A stretch of DNA of 64,000 nucleotides. Origin: Nocardia sp. BMG111209. Lineage in GTDB: Bacteria > Actinomycetota > Actinomycetes > Mycobacteriales > Mycobacteriaceae. Below, one piece after another: positions 7,964-17,186 of this stretch. The DNA lies in contig NZ_KB907308.1 of NCBI RefSeq assembly GCF_000381925.1, positions 1,116,001 to 1,180,000 on the forward strand, read 5' to 3'. The position numbers were made by a program, and so were the translations under genes. The notes under the pieces were generated by a model, which searched no databases, had not been told where the DNA came from, and saw nothing but the letters and a program-made list of their open reading frames with translations. Within the stretch, counting starts at the first letter, position 1, and the number at the start of each line of letters is the position of its first letter.

Positions 7964-9508
7964 TCAGACCGCCGGTTCACCGGGTGCGAGTCGCGGTGTC
8001 CCGCTGCCCGGGTCCGGCTCCTGTGCCTTCGACAACGGATCGGCGATGTCCTCGAGCGATTTGCCCTCGGCGGCGATCCCGAAGAACCAGGCGATCAGGC
8101 CGCCGACGATCATCGTCACCGCCCCGATCACGTAGCCCCAGGTCAGTGGCACGCGGTCCGGGTTGGGGTTGTCGGAACCGCCGATCAGATGTCCGAACAG
8201 GTACGGCGCGACCACGCCGCCGGCGCCCTGGGCGATGGCGAAGAAGAACGAGATGGCCTGGCCGCGCAGTTCCAGCGGGAAGATCTCGCTGACGGTCAGA
8301 TACGCCGAGGACGCGCCCGCCGAGGCGAAGAAGAAGATCACGCACCAGAACACGGTCTGCGTCGTGGCATTCAGGATTCCGGCGTGGAAGGCCCACGCCG
8401 AACCGAGTAGCAACACGCCGGACAGCAGATAGGTGCCGCTGATCATGATCCGCCGGCCGACGGTGTCGAACAGCGGCCCGAGTACCAGCGGTCCGAGCAG
8501 GTTGCCGATCGCGAACGGGAAGAAGTAGTACCCGGTGTGGTCCGACGGCACATGATAGAAGTGGATCAGTACCAGGCCCTCGGTGAAGAAGATGGCGTTG
8601 TAGAGGAAGGCCTGCGTCGCCATCATCGAGAAGCCGAGGAACGAGCGAGCGGGGTAGCGGCCGAAGAAGATTCGCGCCATCTGCGGATAACTGAGCCGGT
8701 CGGTCTCCGTCAGCGCCAGCATCCTGCTCTCGTCCACCGGTGGTAGCGAAACCCCGTACTCCTGCAATCGATTCTCGATCTCGTCGACGGTGCGTTCGGC
8801 CTCCTCGGCACGGCCGTGGGTGAGCAACCACCGCGGGCTCTCCGGGATCCCGCGCCGCACGAAGATGATGAACAGGCCGAGCACCGGCCCGATGAAGAAG
8901 CCCAGCCGCCAACCCCATTGCACCGGAACGTAATTCTCGTTGTACAGGATCAGGCTGGCCGCCGCGCCCAATGCCGCACCGGCCCAATAGGTTCCGTTCA
9001 CGGCGATATCGACCCGGCCGCGGTACCGGGACGGGATGATCTCGTCGATGGCGGAGTTGATCGCGGTGTACTCGCCACCGATCCCGGTCCCGGCCAGGAA
9101 CCGCAGCAGGAACAGAGACCAAGCGTTCCAGGCGAATCCGGCCAGTCCGCTGCCGAGCAGATAGATCGCCAGCGTCAGGATGAACAGCTTCTTGCGGCCG
9201 AGCCGGTCGGTGAGACGGCCGAAGAACAGCGCGCCGACCACCTGTCCGGCCAGATACCAGGACGCGGTCGCGCCGACCTGGCCGCTGCTCAGATGCAGCG
9301 TGCGGATGTCCCCGAGCGGTCCGCCCATACTGCTGACGATCTGGATCTCGAGTCCGTCGAGGATCCAGGACACGCCCAGACCCACGACGACGAGCCAGTG
9401 GAACCTGGTCCACGGCAGCCGGTCCATGCGGGCCGGGACCAGGCTTCGGACGATCCGGGCCGGCGTCCGCGATGGCGCCGGTGGCGGTGGGGTGTGCGAG
9501 GTTGACAT
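7964..9508 (-). CDS. MFS transporter, metabolite:proton symporter type
   Basis: A 514-residue major facilitator with 12 predicted helices. The loop 2-3 signature GRLTDRLGRKK and the loop 8-9 copy DTVGRR are both present, as are the helix-4 region RFLAGTGIGGEYTAINS and the PESPRWLL motif shared by sugar porters and aromatic-acid/organic-acid symporters. The first 30 residues are Pro/Ser-rich and cytoplasmic. It is probably an importer of a sugar or organic acid; the substrate cannot be told. It reads away from the VirB6-like gene 36 bases upstream and may be co-transcribed with it. Confidence 0.9.
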   Translation of the reverse strand: MSTSHTPPPPAPSRTPARIVRSLVPARMDRLPWTRFHWLVVVGLGVSWILDGLEIQIVSSMGGPLGDIRTLHLSSGQVGATASWYLAGQVVGALFFGRLTDRLGRKKLFILTLAIYLLGSGLAGFAWNAWSLFLLRFLAGTGIGGEYTAINSAIDEIIPSRYRGRVDIAVNGTYWAGAALGAAASLILYNENYVPVQWGWRLGFFIGPVLGLFIIFVRRGIPESPRWLLTHGRAEEAERTVDEIENRLQEYGVSLPPVDESRMLALTETDRLSYPQMARIFFGRYPARSFLGFSMMATQAFLYNAIFFTEGLVLIHFYHVPSDHTGYYFFPFAIGNLLGPLVLGPLFDTVGRRIMISGTYLLSGVLLLGSAWAFHAGILNATTQTVFWCVIFFFASAGASSAYLTVSEIFPLELRGQAISFFFAIAQGAGGVVAPYLFGHLIGGSDNPNPDRVPLTWGYVIGAVTMIVGGLIAWFFGIAAEGKSLEDIADPLSKAQEPDPGSGTPRLAPGEPAV

Positions 9509-9544
9509 ATCGGTTCCTCTATCGGTGACGCGTCCGCGTGGGTG

Positions 9545-11884
9545 TCATTTGGTCCACAGGTTGAGACTGGCCTGGTCGCTGGTGAGTAAACGGTCGATCC
9601 GCATCGCGCTGCGGGCGATCTCCATCGCCGCGACGTGGTTGGCGTCGGTGGGGTCGAGGTGGAATCGGGTACTGGTCTCCTTGAGCCGTTGTGCGATCTC
9701 GACACCTACCTTGCGACGGGTGTCGTCGGTGACGGAACGCCACTCGGAGACCGGAATCCGATCCTTGATCTCCTGCAGATCGGCGTGGCTGTCCACGAGA
9801 TGCAGTGCCCGCGCGACGAATGCGCGATCCACATCGTGTTCGTCGTCCCACAGCGGCCGGGTGGCCGCGCGCTCGAACAGGCTCGCCGCCTCGGCCACCT
9901 GCGCGGTGTACGCCCCGCGCCGGTCCGGCGAGTACTCGCGGGTGCGCGAGGCCAATCGCAGCGCGGCGGCGGCCTCGCCGAGCGGCTGGTAGGTGACATC
10001 GCTGGTCTTGGCCTCGTCCAGCATGTGCCGATGTACCCGGACCGCGTGCTCCGCCATCCTCGGCGAGAAGCCCGCGGCCAGCAGGGCGCCCTGCGCGTCG
10101 GCGCCGTCGCCACCGAGCTCCAGCACATTGGTGACCGCGGCCGCCGCGGCGCGAGAGTTGTACCCGCCGAACGTTTCCGCGGCCGCGCGGGCCGCACCGT
10201 CGTGCGCGTTCTTGCCGGCGGTGAGCCGGGCCATCCAGCCGCCGGCCGCCTCGGGCGGGATCTCACCGAGCAGCAGCCGGTAGTTCAGCTCGTTCATGTG
10301 CTGCATCTGCTTCGAATAGAAACCGAACGGGTTGGGGCGCCGGAACATCCACGAGGTGACCGGGTTGGCGTTGATCGCACCCAGCTCGTTGAATCCGGCC
10401 ATGGCCCGCCCGGCCAGATGTCCGGGCGACAGGCTGTAGCGCAGCGAGGCGGCGCTCATCTCCGCCGGTGACGCGGCGCCGGTGGCGGCGGGACGGCCGG
10501 CGAGCGCGGCCCGGATCTGCTCGACCACCCGGACCTGGCCGCCGGCGATGCTCAGATCCAGCCGCCGGAACAGCGCGAATCCGGCGACCAGCACCATCGC
10601 CCCGACGAAGATCACCGCCATCCCGCTGCCCGGCGCGGAGCGGAACAGCGCGTCCAGCAGCAGCGTGTACACCCCCAGGAAGACCGTGTAGACGACCATC
10701 GCCACGGCGTCGGCGAAGATGTCGACCAGGTTCCGGATCAGGAAGGCCTGGGTCGGCCCGTACACGAAACCGCCTGCGGCGAAACCGAAGACGGCGAGGA
10801 TGCCGTGATACACCGACGACAGCGCGGCCAGGAACACCTTGATCGCCAGATACGCCAGGAACAACAGCAGGATCGTCGCGAAGACGATCAGCACCAGGCC
10901 GGTACCGACCTGGCCGAAGCTCGGATTGTCGATCTTGGCGTGCGCGTAGGCATCTCCGCAGCCGGCCAGCTCGTTCGCCATCTGCGTCTGACTGCCCGCG
11001 CGCACCCCCGCCGACCAGGCCGCGCGGCAGCCGGGCCGATCGTCGACCACATGCCCGAAGTTCCACACCTGCAACGGATGTCGCGCGAAATTGTCGGACA
11101 GGGTGCCCTGCAGTCCGGTGAGGATCTCGCCGGACCGCGGGTTGTCCTGTCCGGCGACGCCGGCCGCGATCGTGATGCCGACGTTACGGCCCTGTGCGAG
11201 CAGGCCGTTCGAGGACAGCACATCGGCCAGGGGATGCGCGAGATAGGTGGCGCCCAGCACCGCGACGGCCAGCATCGCCGCCACCTGCAGCGCCGCCTTG
11301 GCGTGATATCCGCGCAATACGAACCAGCCCACCAGGAATGCGCCCGCGGTGGCGCTCACGGCCAGCACGATCGGCGTCGCGATCTGATGGGTCAGCGCGT
11401 CGCCGATCGCGGTCAGGGGTTTGCCCAGCCAGTCCAGCCAGCGGAAGCTCAGGACATAGCCGGTCACCCAGACGGCACTGATCACCACGACCATGAAGAT
11501 CGTGAATTCGACGCCGAGCACCAGCGCCAGCGCGGTGGTCCCGGGGTGCAGCAGGTTGCCGGAATCGGTCGCGAACAGGTAGCTGGACAGGGGGACGTCG
11601 GAGGTGTCCCGGACGTCCGTCCAGGACAAACCGTCGATAGCCGACATACTGCCGCCGGATAATGTGCCGTTGTTCGCGTCGGCCACGGAACCGCCGATCA
11701 GCCACAGCGTCAGCAGTATCAGCGGCGCCGCGAACAGCCGCACCAGCACCCGCCGCGTCCGGGTCGCGGACAGCCACGCGCGGTAGCGCCGCAACAGAAC
11801 GCGCGGTCTGTCCAACTCCGCGTACCACTCCAGCGAACGGCTCGGCAGATACTCGAAACGGGCTTCCCGGACGCGTGACGACAT
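9545..11884 (-). CDS. VirB6/TrbL-like polytopic membrane protein
   Basis: A 779-residue protein (783 if the GTG at 11896 is used). The N-terminal 60 residues are basic and cytoplasmic. Helices follow at about 55-75, 115-150 and 170-215, then a periplasmic loop, then a cluster at about 325-450. The C-terminal 300 residues are hydrophilic and Ala-rich. This layout matches VirB6/TrbL channel-type components of type IV secretion or conjugation systems in actinobacteria. No ATPase, relaxase or coupling protein lies nearby, so the gene stands alone. The two start choices have weak ribosome binding sites. The function is inferred from topology and general similarity only. Confidence 0.65.
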   Translation of the reverse strand: MSSRVREARFEYLPSRSLEWYAELDRPRVLLRRYRAWLSATRTRRVLVRLFAAPLILLTLWLIGGSVADANNGTLSGGSMSAIDGLSWTDVRDTSDVPLSSYLFATDSGNLLHPGTTALALVLGVEFTIFMVVVISAVWVTGYVLSFRWLDWLGKPLTAIGDALTHQIATPIVLAVSATAGAFLVGWFVLRGYHAKAALQVAAMLAVAVLGATYLAHPLADVLSSNGLLAQGRNVGITIAAGVAGQDNPRSGEILTGLQGTLSDNFARHPLQVWNFGHVVDDRPGCRAAWSAGVRAGSQTQMANELAGCGDAYAHAKIDNPSFGQVGTGLVLIVFATILLLFLAYLAIKVFLAALSSVYHGILAVFGFAAGGFVYGPTQAFLIRNLVDIFADAVAMVVYTVFLGVYTLLLDALFRSAPGSGMAVIFVGAMVLVAGFALFRRLDLSIAGGQVRVVEQIRAALAGRPAATGAASPAEMSAASLRYSLSPGHLAGRAMAGFNELGAINANPVTSWMFRRPNPFGFYSKQMQHMNELNYRLLLGEIPPEAAGGWMARLTAGKNAHDGAARAAAETFGGYNSRAAAAAVTNVLELGGDGADAQGALLAAGFSPRMAEHAVRVHRHMLDEAKTSDVTYQPLGEAAAALRLASRTREYSPDRRGAYTAQVAEAASLFERAATRPLWDDEHDVDRAFVARALHLVDSHADLQEIKDRIPVSEWRSVTDDTRRKVGVEIAQRLKETSTRFHLDPTDANHVAAMEIARSAMRIDRLLTSDQASLNLWTK

Positions 11885-12185
11885 TCTCTGCACCACTTAC
11901 ATTGCGAACCAGATGAACTGCAGATTGCAGACAAGTTACACAGATGATGGCACGATGTAAACAGTGCCGATAGATGATGGCACGTCATCTAACAGGCCGA
12001 ATTGTGCCGTTTTCACCCCACGTGCCGATTCGACTTCGCTATCACCGAGTACCCCGTCAACAGGGATGAACATACCCGCGCGAGGTCGGCACCTGCGGTC
12101 ACTCGCCCGCGGAGGCACGCCGAGCCAATTTGCCGCAACACCAGCCTTTTAAATGCGACACTGGGACGGCAGGGGAAGGACGCAC
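11885..12185. promoter_or_regulatory. Divergent intergenic region with repeated GATGATGGCAC
   Basis: The 300-base spacer separates the divergent VirB6-like and arginine decarboxylase genes. AGATGATGGCACG occurs twice, at 11942-11954 and 11972-11984, exactly 30 bases apart. The second copy extends to a palindrome with arms AGATGA and TCATCT (11972-11990). This looks like a regulator site near the VirB6-like promoter. An unusually AT-rich TTTTAAATGCGACACTGG (12147-12164) and the GGGAAGGA ribosome site (12173-12180) precede the decarboxylase start. Confidence 0.5.
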
Positions 12186-12827
12186 ATGATCGCGACCTAT
12201 GGACACCACAGTTTCGACGCGCTCGGTGACGATGTGCGCCAATCGAATCGGACCGCGGCACCGGCCATCGAGGTGGGCGCCGCGGCGGGGGCCGGGGCGA
12301 CCCCGATCGCCGCGTTCGACGCGGCGTTGCGCGATCTCGGCGTGGGCGACGCGAATCTGATCCGGTTGTCGTCGGTGATCCCACCGCGGGCGACCATCGA
12401 ACGGACCCGCCGGGTGCGCAAACCGATCGTCTGGGGCGATCGGCTGTACTGCGTCTACGCCGCCGGGTACGCCGCCGAGCCGGGGGCGCGCGCCGCCGCC
12501 GGACTGGGCTGGACATTGCAGTCCGATGGCTCCGGCGCCGGGCTGTTCGTCGAGCACGAGGGCGAAACCGCAAGGGAGGTGGACGATCTCATCCATGCCA
12601 GCCTCGCGGACATGACCGCCGGCCGGCCGCAGCGCTTCGGTCCGGTACGCACCTGCACGATCGAGGCGCGGGCCGACGGGCGACCGGTGTGCGCACTGGT
12701 CCTGGCCGCCTACGCCACCGCGGGCTGGGGCGAACCGGCGCTCCGGGCCGACGCGGCGGCCTGCGCGGACACCGGCGGCCGAAGATTGCTCGGCCGCAAC
12801 CGTTCCGGCGGCCGGAGCCGGTCGTGA
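12186..12827 (+). CDS. Pyruvoyl-dependent arginine decarboxylase-like protein
   Basis: A 213-residue protein resembling PvlArgDC, the self-cleaving enzyme that turns arginine into agmatine. The hallmark is the segment AAFDAALRDLGVGDANL followed by IRLSSVIPP. In the family, backbone cleavage between two residues at this place (here Ser62-Ser63) makes a small beta chain and an alpha chain whose new N-terminus becomes the pyruvoyl cofactor. The family is usually 150-195 residues; this one has a C-terminal Arg/Gly-rich extension. The start is set by GGGAAGGA six bases upstream. Its stop overlaps the GTG of the next gene (GTGA), so translation is coupled. Activity on arginine is inferred; relatives can act on other amino acids. 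Confidence 0.8.
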   Translation: MIATYGHHSFDALGDDVRQSNRTAAPAIEVGAAAGAGATPIAAFDAALRDLGVGDANLIRLSSVIPPRATIERTRRVRKPIVWGDRLYCVYAAGYAAEPGARAAAGLGWTLQSDGSGAGLFVEHEGETAREVDDLIHASLADMTAGRPQRFGPVRTCTIEARADGRPVCALVLAAYATAGWGEPALRADAAACADTGGRRLLGRNRSGGRSRS

Positions 12828-13423
12828 CGGCCGGCGCGGAATATTCGGTCGCCGCCGCGGCGATCCACGTCGGCATCGAGACCACGATCCCCGATGCCGA
12901 GATCGATGCTTTCCATCGGCTGTACGAGACCGCGTTCGGCCCGTTGCGCACCCGGGCAATTGCACGGCAAGTCTTGTACCGCAACGAGTTTCACGAAGAG
13001 ATGACCGACCCCCGGGTGCAGAAACATGTGGCCCGGACCACCGGCGGCACCCCCGTGGGCCTCAGTACCCTGACCCGGCACCTGGAGACGGTGCCGTGGA
13101 TCAGCCCGGACTACTTCGCAGCACGTTTTCCGTTACACGCGGCCCGCGGCGCGATCTATTATGCCGGATTCACATTGGTCGACCCGACCGCGCGACAGGG
13201 CACGGCATTTCATGCCATGATCACTTCGATTGTCCGGATCCTGGCGGCCGAACGCGCGGTCGTCGGCTGGGACATCTGCTCGTACAACAACTCTCGTTTT
13301 TCGTTCGCCGATGCGCTGCGAGCAGCGCTCGATGAGCAGGCGGATGCTGACGTCGCGGTGGAGGACGCACAAACCTACTACGCGGCACGGTTCACAGGGG
13401 ACTACGTGGACAAGGGGGGCTGA
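12824..13423 (+). CDS. GNAT-like acyltransferase
   Basis: A 199-residue protein starting at the GTG inside the GTGA overlap with the decarboxylase stop. The fold pattern looks like an N-acyltransferase. An N-terminal helix pair with FHRLYETAFGPLRTRA leads into a strand-turn region GGTPVGLSTL, then a strand-helix unit YYAGFTLVDPTARQGTAFHAMI in the place where GNATs hold acyl-CoA. The usual R/QxxGxG/A loop is not clear, so the donor could be something other than acetyl-CoA. Coupling to the decarboxylase suggests that it acts on agmatine or a related amine, but that is inference. The stop overlaps the next ATG by one base. Confidence 0.6.
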   Translation: MTAGAEYSVAAAAIHVGIETTIPDAEIDAFHRLYETAFGPLRTRAIARQVLYRNEFHEEMTDPRVQKHVARTTGGTPVGLSTLTRHLETVPWISPDYFAARFPLHAARGAIYYAGFTLVDPTARQGTAFHAMITSIVRILAAERAVVGWDICSYNNSRFSFADALRAALDEQADADVAVEDAQTYYAARFTGDYVDKGG

Positions 13424-14943
13424 TGGCAGCCGACGGACATCGCACCGATCGCAACTGGTGCCGAACCAGGTCGCCCTGGTGGGCGACCACGCCCGTCCTG
13501 ATCCTGGCGGTGATCACGGTGCCGCTGGCGGGACGGCCGCTCGCGCTGGTGGCCATGCTCGTGGTGGTGGCCGCCACGCTGGCGATGATCTGTACCGGGG
13601 TGCACCGCCATCGGCCGCCGGCCCCGGTGGCGTGGTTCCTGCTCGCGGCCTCCTCGGTCCTGTTCTGCGTCGGCACCACGCTGCGCGACTTCCTGGAGTG
13701 GCCCATACCGCCGCCGCTGGCCGATCTGTTCACCCTCGGGGGGTACGTGGGTGTCGGTGCGGCGGCGGTGCTGTGGCTGGTGCCGCGGCGCACCTTCCAC
13801 ATCGATCTGATCCTGGATTCCTGGCTGATCGGACTGGGCGCGCTGCTGGCCTCCTGGACCTTCCTGATCTCCCCGGTCCTGCACGCGGCGCGGGTCTTCG
13901 ACGGGCCCACCCTGATCCGGGTGACCTATCCGATCGTCGACGCGCTGCTGCTGACGGTGGTCACCCATTCGATGGTCACCGCCGGGCGTTCGGAGACCTC
14001 GCTGCGGCTGGTGCACAGCTGCCTGCTGACCGTGCTCGCCGGCGATCTCGGCTACAACCTCGACGCCGCCGGATATCTCACCCTCGGCCCGAATCTGCTG
14101 CTCATCCCCGAACTGCTGGCCTTCCTGCTGGTCGGCCTGGCCGCATTGCATCCGACCATGGTCACCGTCGGGCAGCCGCGGCACATCCATCCGCATCAGT
14201 CCCGGCAGCGGGCCAGCTTCATCGCGGTACTGCTGGTGGTGGCCTCACTCGGGCCGGTGGTCGGGGCCAATCTCGACACCCTGGATCGCGCGGTGGTCTC
14301 CGCACTGCTGGCGGTACTGCTCGTCGGCGTGCTGGCCCGCAGCGAGCGCGCGGTCGTGCGTAGTCTGCGCAGCGAACGGCGGGCCCAGTACCAGGCCGAT
14401 CACGACCTGCTGACCGGCCTGGCGAACCGGGCCGCGCTGCTGCGCGCACCCAGGGTGTACGCGGACCGCTGGGCGGGGCGGCCGCTGTGCCTGTTGTTCC
14501 TCGACCTCGACGGATTCAAGGCCATCAACGACACCCACGGCCACGCCGTCGGCGACGAGTTGATCGCCGGCGCCGCGGACCGGATCCGCCACGTGATCGG
14601 TCACGACGATCTGGCGGCCCGGTACGGCGGCGACGAATTCGTGGTGCTGGGCTGTGCGAACCGGCAGGAGTCCGCGATTCTGGCCGAGCGGCTGCTCGCC
14701 GCCTTCCGGGAACCGTTCGAACTCACCGCCGGCCCGGTATCGGTGGCCACCAGCATCGGGATCGCCTGCGACGCCCCGCGCAGTGCCGACGACACCGTGT
14801 ACGACCTACTGCGCGAGGCGGATTCGGCGATGTACCACGCGAAGGAGTATTCGCTGGGGTACGTGTTCTACGACGACATCCGCCATCTCGGCCATGCGGC
14901 GGCGGGCAGCCGGCGCAACTGGCGGCGGGAGACCGCGGTCTAG
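13423..14943 (+). CDS. Membrane diguanylate cyclase (GGDEF)
   Basis: A 506-residue protein with about nine N-terminal membrane helices (residues about 20-320) followed by a GGDEF domain. The active-site loop RYGGDEF is intact at residues 402-406, and FLDLDGFKAINDTHGHAVGD holds the metal and guanine ligands. The domain should condense two GTP to cyclic di-GMP. The RxxD inhibitory site that normally lies just before the GG(D/E)EF loop is absent (GHDD), so feedback inhibition at that site is unlikely. No EAL domain is present. The ATG overlaps the previous stop as TGATG, so this is the third gene of a coupled operon. The sensor ligand is unknown. Confidence 0.92.
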   Translation: MAADGHRTDRNWCRTRSPWWATTPVLILAVITVPLAGRPLALVAMLVVVAATLAMICTGVHRHRPPAPVAWFLLAASSVLFCVGTTLRDFLEWPIPPPLADLFTLGGYVGVGAAAVLWLVPRRTFHIDLILDSWLIGLGALLASWTFLISPVLHAARVFDGPTLIRVTYPIVDALLLTVVTHSMVTAGRSETSLRLVHSCLLTVLAGDLGYNLDAAGYLTLGPNLLLIPELLAFLLVGLAALHPTMVTVGQPRHIHPHQSRQRASFIAVLLVVASLGPVVGANLDTLDRAVVSALLAVLLVGVLARSERAVVRSLRSERRAQYQADHDLLTGLANRAALLRAPRVYADRWAGRPLCLLFLDLDGFKAINDTHGHAVGDELIAGAADRIRHVIGHDDLAARYGGDEFVVLGCANRQESAILAERLLAAFREPFELTAGPVSVATSIGIACDAPRSADDTVYDLLREADSAMYHAKEYSLGYVFYDDIRHLGHAAAGSRRNWRRETAV

Positions 14944-15698
14944 CCGGAGAGTTCGTCGAGCAGCCGGCGCGCGTTCTCCAGTTCGGTCTGCAACTGCTCG
15001 ACCTTGGCCCGCTGACTGGTACGCACCGACTCCAGTACCGAATCGACGACCTCGGCGACCTCCGGATGCAGCAGACTCGCCGCCTGGGCGACCGCGGCGC
15101 CGGACACCGACAGGCCGCGCACGGTGCGCTTCTTGCCGTTGACCACGTCGACGGTCCATTCGCCGTCGGCGGTGCCGGACAGCGTCACGGTGACCTCCGC
15201 CACCTTCGCCTTCTTCGGGGCCGCAGGAGCCTTCTCCCGGGGTGCGCGGGCGGCGCCGGCGGGCTTCGCGCCGGCCGGGTCGGCGCCCGCTCCCGGCGCC
15301 GCGGCGGGTGTCGCCGGGGCCGGATTCGGCTCGGCGGCAACGTGGTTCGCCGGCTCCTGACTCGGCGCCGACGCTGGGGTCACGGTGGACGGGGTCGTCA
15401 AGGCGGGGTCCTTCCTGGAACTCGGGGCCGCGGGCGTGGTGCGCCGGGCCGGTTTGGTCAACGTCACTTCGGTGGGCGAGAACGACAGCACATCTTTGGA
15501 ACCGGTGGGCCGAACCTGCAGGAAGTCGCCCTCGGTGGGATCTCCGAGGGCAACCACCTTGCCGGAACGGCCTTCCGGCACGCCGACAGCCTCCGCGGTG
15601 AACCACACCATCGGCGGTGTGCCGGCGGTGATGTCCGCGGCGATCTGCCGGATCTCGGTGTCGGACAGCGGTTGTGGCTTCGTTCGACGGGACGACAT
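14940..15698 (-). CDS. DUF6319-like protein with Ala/Pro-rich linker
   Basis: A 252-residue protein. The N-terminal domain (1-80) begins with a helix typical of small regulatory proteins, SDTEIRQIAADITAG. The middle (about 85-165) is a low-complexity Ala/Pro/Lys linker, and the C-terminal part has a KKRTVRGLSVSGAAVAQAA unit followed by a coiled-coil tail (about 215-250). It matches the architecture of actinobacterial DUF6319 proteins of unknown function, sometimes misnamed IF-2-like because of the linker. The start at 15698 is preceded by CCGGAGTACCCC. Its stop overlaps the GGDEF stop by four bases in convergent orientation. Confidence 0.7.
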   Translation of the reverse strand: MSSRRTKPQPLSDTEIRQIAADITAGTPPMVWFTAEAVGVPEGRSGKVVALGDPTEGDFLQVRPTGSKDVLSFSPTEVTLTKPARRTTPAAPSSRKDPALTTPSTVTPASAPSQEPANHVAAEPNPAPATPAAAPGAGADPAGAKPAGAARAPREKAPAAPKKAKVAEVTVTLSGTADGEWTVDVVNGKKRTVRGLSVSGAAVAQAASLLHPEVAEVVDSVLESVRTSQRAKVEQLQTELENARRLLDELSG

Positions 15699-15968
15699 GG
15701 GGTACTCCGGACGGGCTCGTGGACAGTCTGCGTGCCAAGAGCATGCCCCATGACACCGACAAGTCCACATCGGCAGGTTGCCGAGGCCCACTCCCCGCAT
15801 ATCGGCTACGATCGAGCTACATTGCGGTTCGGCCGGTTTCGGCGCACGAGACCGGCCAACTGCATGGTAGGCGCTCGAGCTCCGGTCCGGTGGCGGGTTG
15901 CCGGAACCGGTGACCTCGGCGGAAACGAGCGGCAAATTATCTCGCATCCGCCCAGCAACATCGACTCG

Positions 15969-17186
15969 TCAGGCGGCGGAGCGGACCGATTCGCCGATCA
16001 CCGCCGGTCGGTCCCCGATCAGGGTGCGCAGGAACCGTTCCTGACGGCGGCGGCCGTGCAGCGCGGCGCGCGCCGGCCCGCCCGGCAGCATCCGGGTGAT
16101 CGCGCTGCGGGCCAGATTCACCGGAATGCGCGCCAGCGGGTACCACGGCGGCACGGTCGCGGGCAGGCCCAGTTGCCGCATCGAGGTGGGGCCGAGGAAC
16201 ATACTCGCGATCGAGAGGTGCTGCGCCCGCGCGATCCGACCGCGCAGCCCGGCCAGATTCGGATAGTGCCAGCCCAGTGGATCGTCGGCCATCGGCATGG
16301 CCAGCTGCGCGCTGGTCTCGTCCGGATTCGTGATCGCGGTCATGCAGTGGTACAGGATGCGCACCGAATCCCGGAAACCGTCGGGCAGCCACTCGTCCCG
16401 CACCCCGATCAGCCAGCCCACGTACCGGGTCAGGTGGGCCGCGGCGGCCAGATCGCCGCGGGCCGGCACCACCCCCATCGGCATCGCGCCCAGGAACGGC
16501 GAGATGAGCGCACCGACCAGGGTGGCCGCCATATCCGTCTGGTTGATCGGCAGCCCCCATGCGGCGCTGTCCCAATCCGGTTGCGCCGCCACATGTTTGC
16601 GGACCAGCGCGTGGATCAGCCGCACCTGCATCGTCGCCCGGTAGCCGGGGCCGAGCGGCCGCATCCCCTCCTCGGAGGTGACGTCCAGGGCCCATTGCAG
16701 GGTCTCGGCGAACCGCTTGGCCGGTCCCTTCTCCAGCGCACCGGTGCGGATCAGCGTCTTGTTGAATCCGGAGGCCAGATAGCCACCGAGCAGTGCGACG
16801 TCGCGGGCGATGTACAACCCGTCGGTGCCGCCCATCCGGAAGACCTGCTCGGCGCGGCGGATGGTGGGCCAGTCCACCCAGTCCGGCGCCGTCTCGTACC
16901 GGCCGAAGAACTCCCGCAACGGTTCCGGCGCATCGGGAATCGACGAGATCCCTTCGCGCAGAGCGCGTTCGAACAGCGGGCGGGTGGTCGCCGGGCCGCC
17001 GGCGCGCTCGCCGGACATCCACTCGACCAGCCGGTCCATCGGCTCGTCGCCGACGAGCAGCGCCTCACCGAGCGCCTGCCATTCCCGCGGATCCGGCGTG
17101 CCGATGTTCAGCAGGACGGCGAAGGCCCGCAGGCCGGGCACCTTACGGGGCGTCGCGGGATGACGATGCGGGACGGGTGAATTCAT
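15969..17186 (-). CDS. MpaB/DUF2236 family oxygenase
   Basis: A 405-residue protein of the oxygenase MpaB / latex-clearing protein family (DUF2236), which includes heme-dependent oxygenases. Supporting segments are WPTIRRAEQVFRMGG, the long helical region with RATMQVRLIHALVRKH, and LPINQTDMAATLVGALISPF, all arranged as in other actinobacterial DUF2236 members. There is no signal peptide. The ATG is preceded by AAGGAGACCACCG and lies inside the last 44 bases of the TetR gene, so the two are translationally linked. The physiological substrate is unknown. Confidence 0.85.
   Translation of the reverse strand: MNSPVPHRHPATPRKVPGLRAFAVLLNIGTPDPREWQALGEALLVGDEPMDRLVEWMSGERAGGPATTRPLFERALREGISSIPDAPEPLREFFGRYETAPDWVDWPTIRRAEQVFRMGGTDGLYIARDVALLGGYLASGFNKTLIRTGALEKGPAKRFAETLQWALDVTSEEGMRPLGPGYRATMQVRLIHALVRKHVAAQPDWDSAAWGLPINQTDMAATLVGALISPFLGAMPMGVVPARGDLAAAAHLTRYVGWLIGVRDEWLPDGFRDSVRILYHCMTAITNPDETSAQLAMPMADDPLGWHYPNLAGLRGRIARAQHLSIASMFLGPTSMRQLGLPATVPPWYPLARIPVNLARSAITRMLPGGPARAALHGRRRQERFLRTLIGDRPAVIGESVRSAA

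Noticed and set aside
9545..11884. The idea of an integrated conjugative element
   Set aside because: There is no integrase, relaxase, coupling protein, tRNA attachment site or composition change nearby.
14487..17180. An 897-codon plus-strand frame
   Set aside because: It runs antisense to the DUF6319-like and MpaB genes and has Arg/Gly-rich low-complexity composition without domains.
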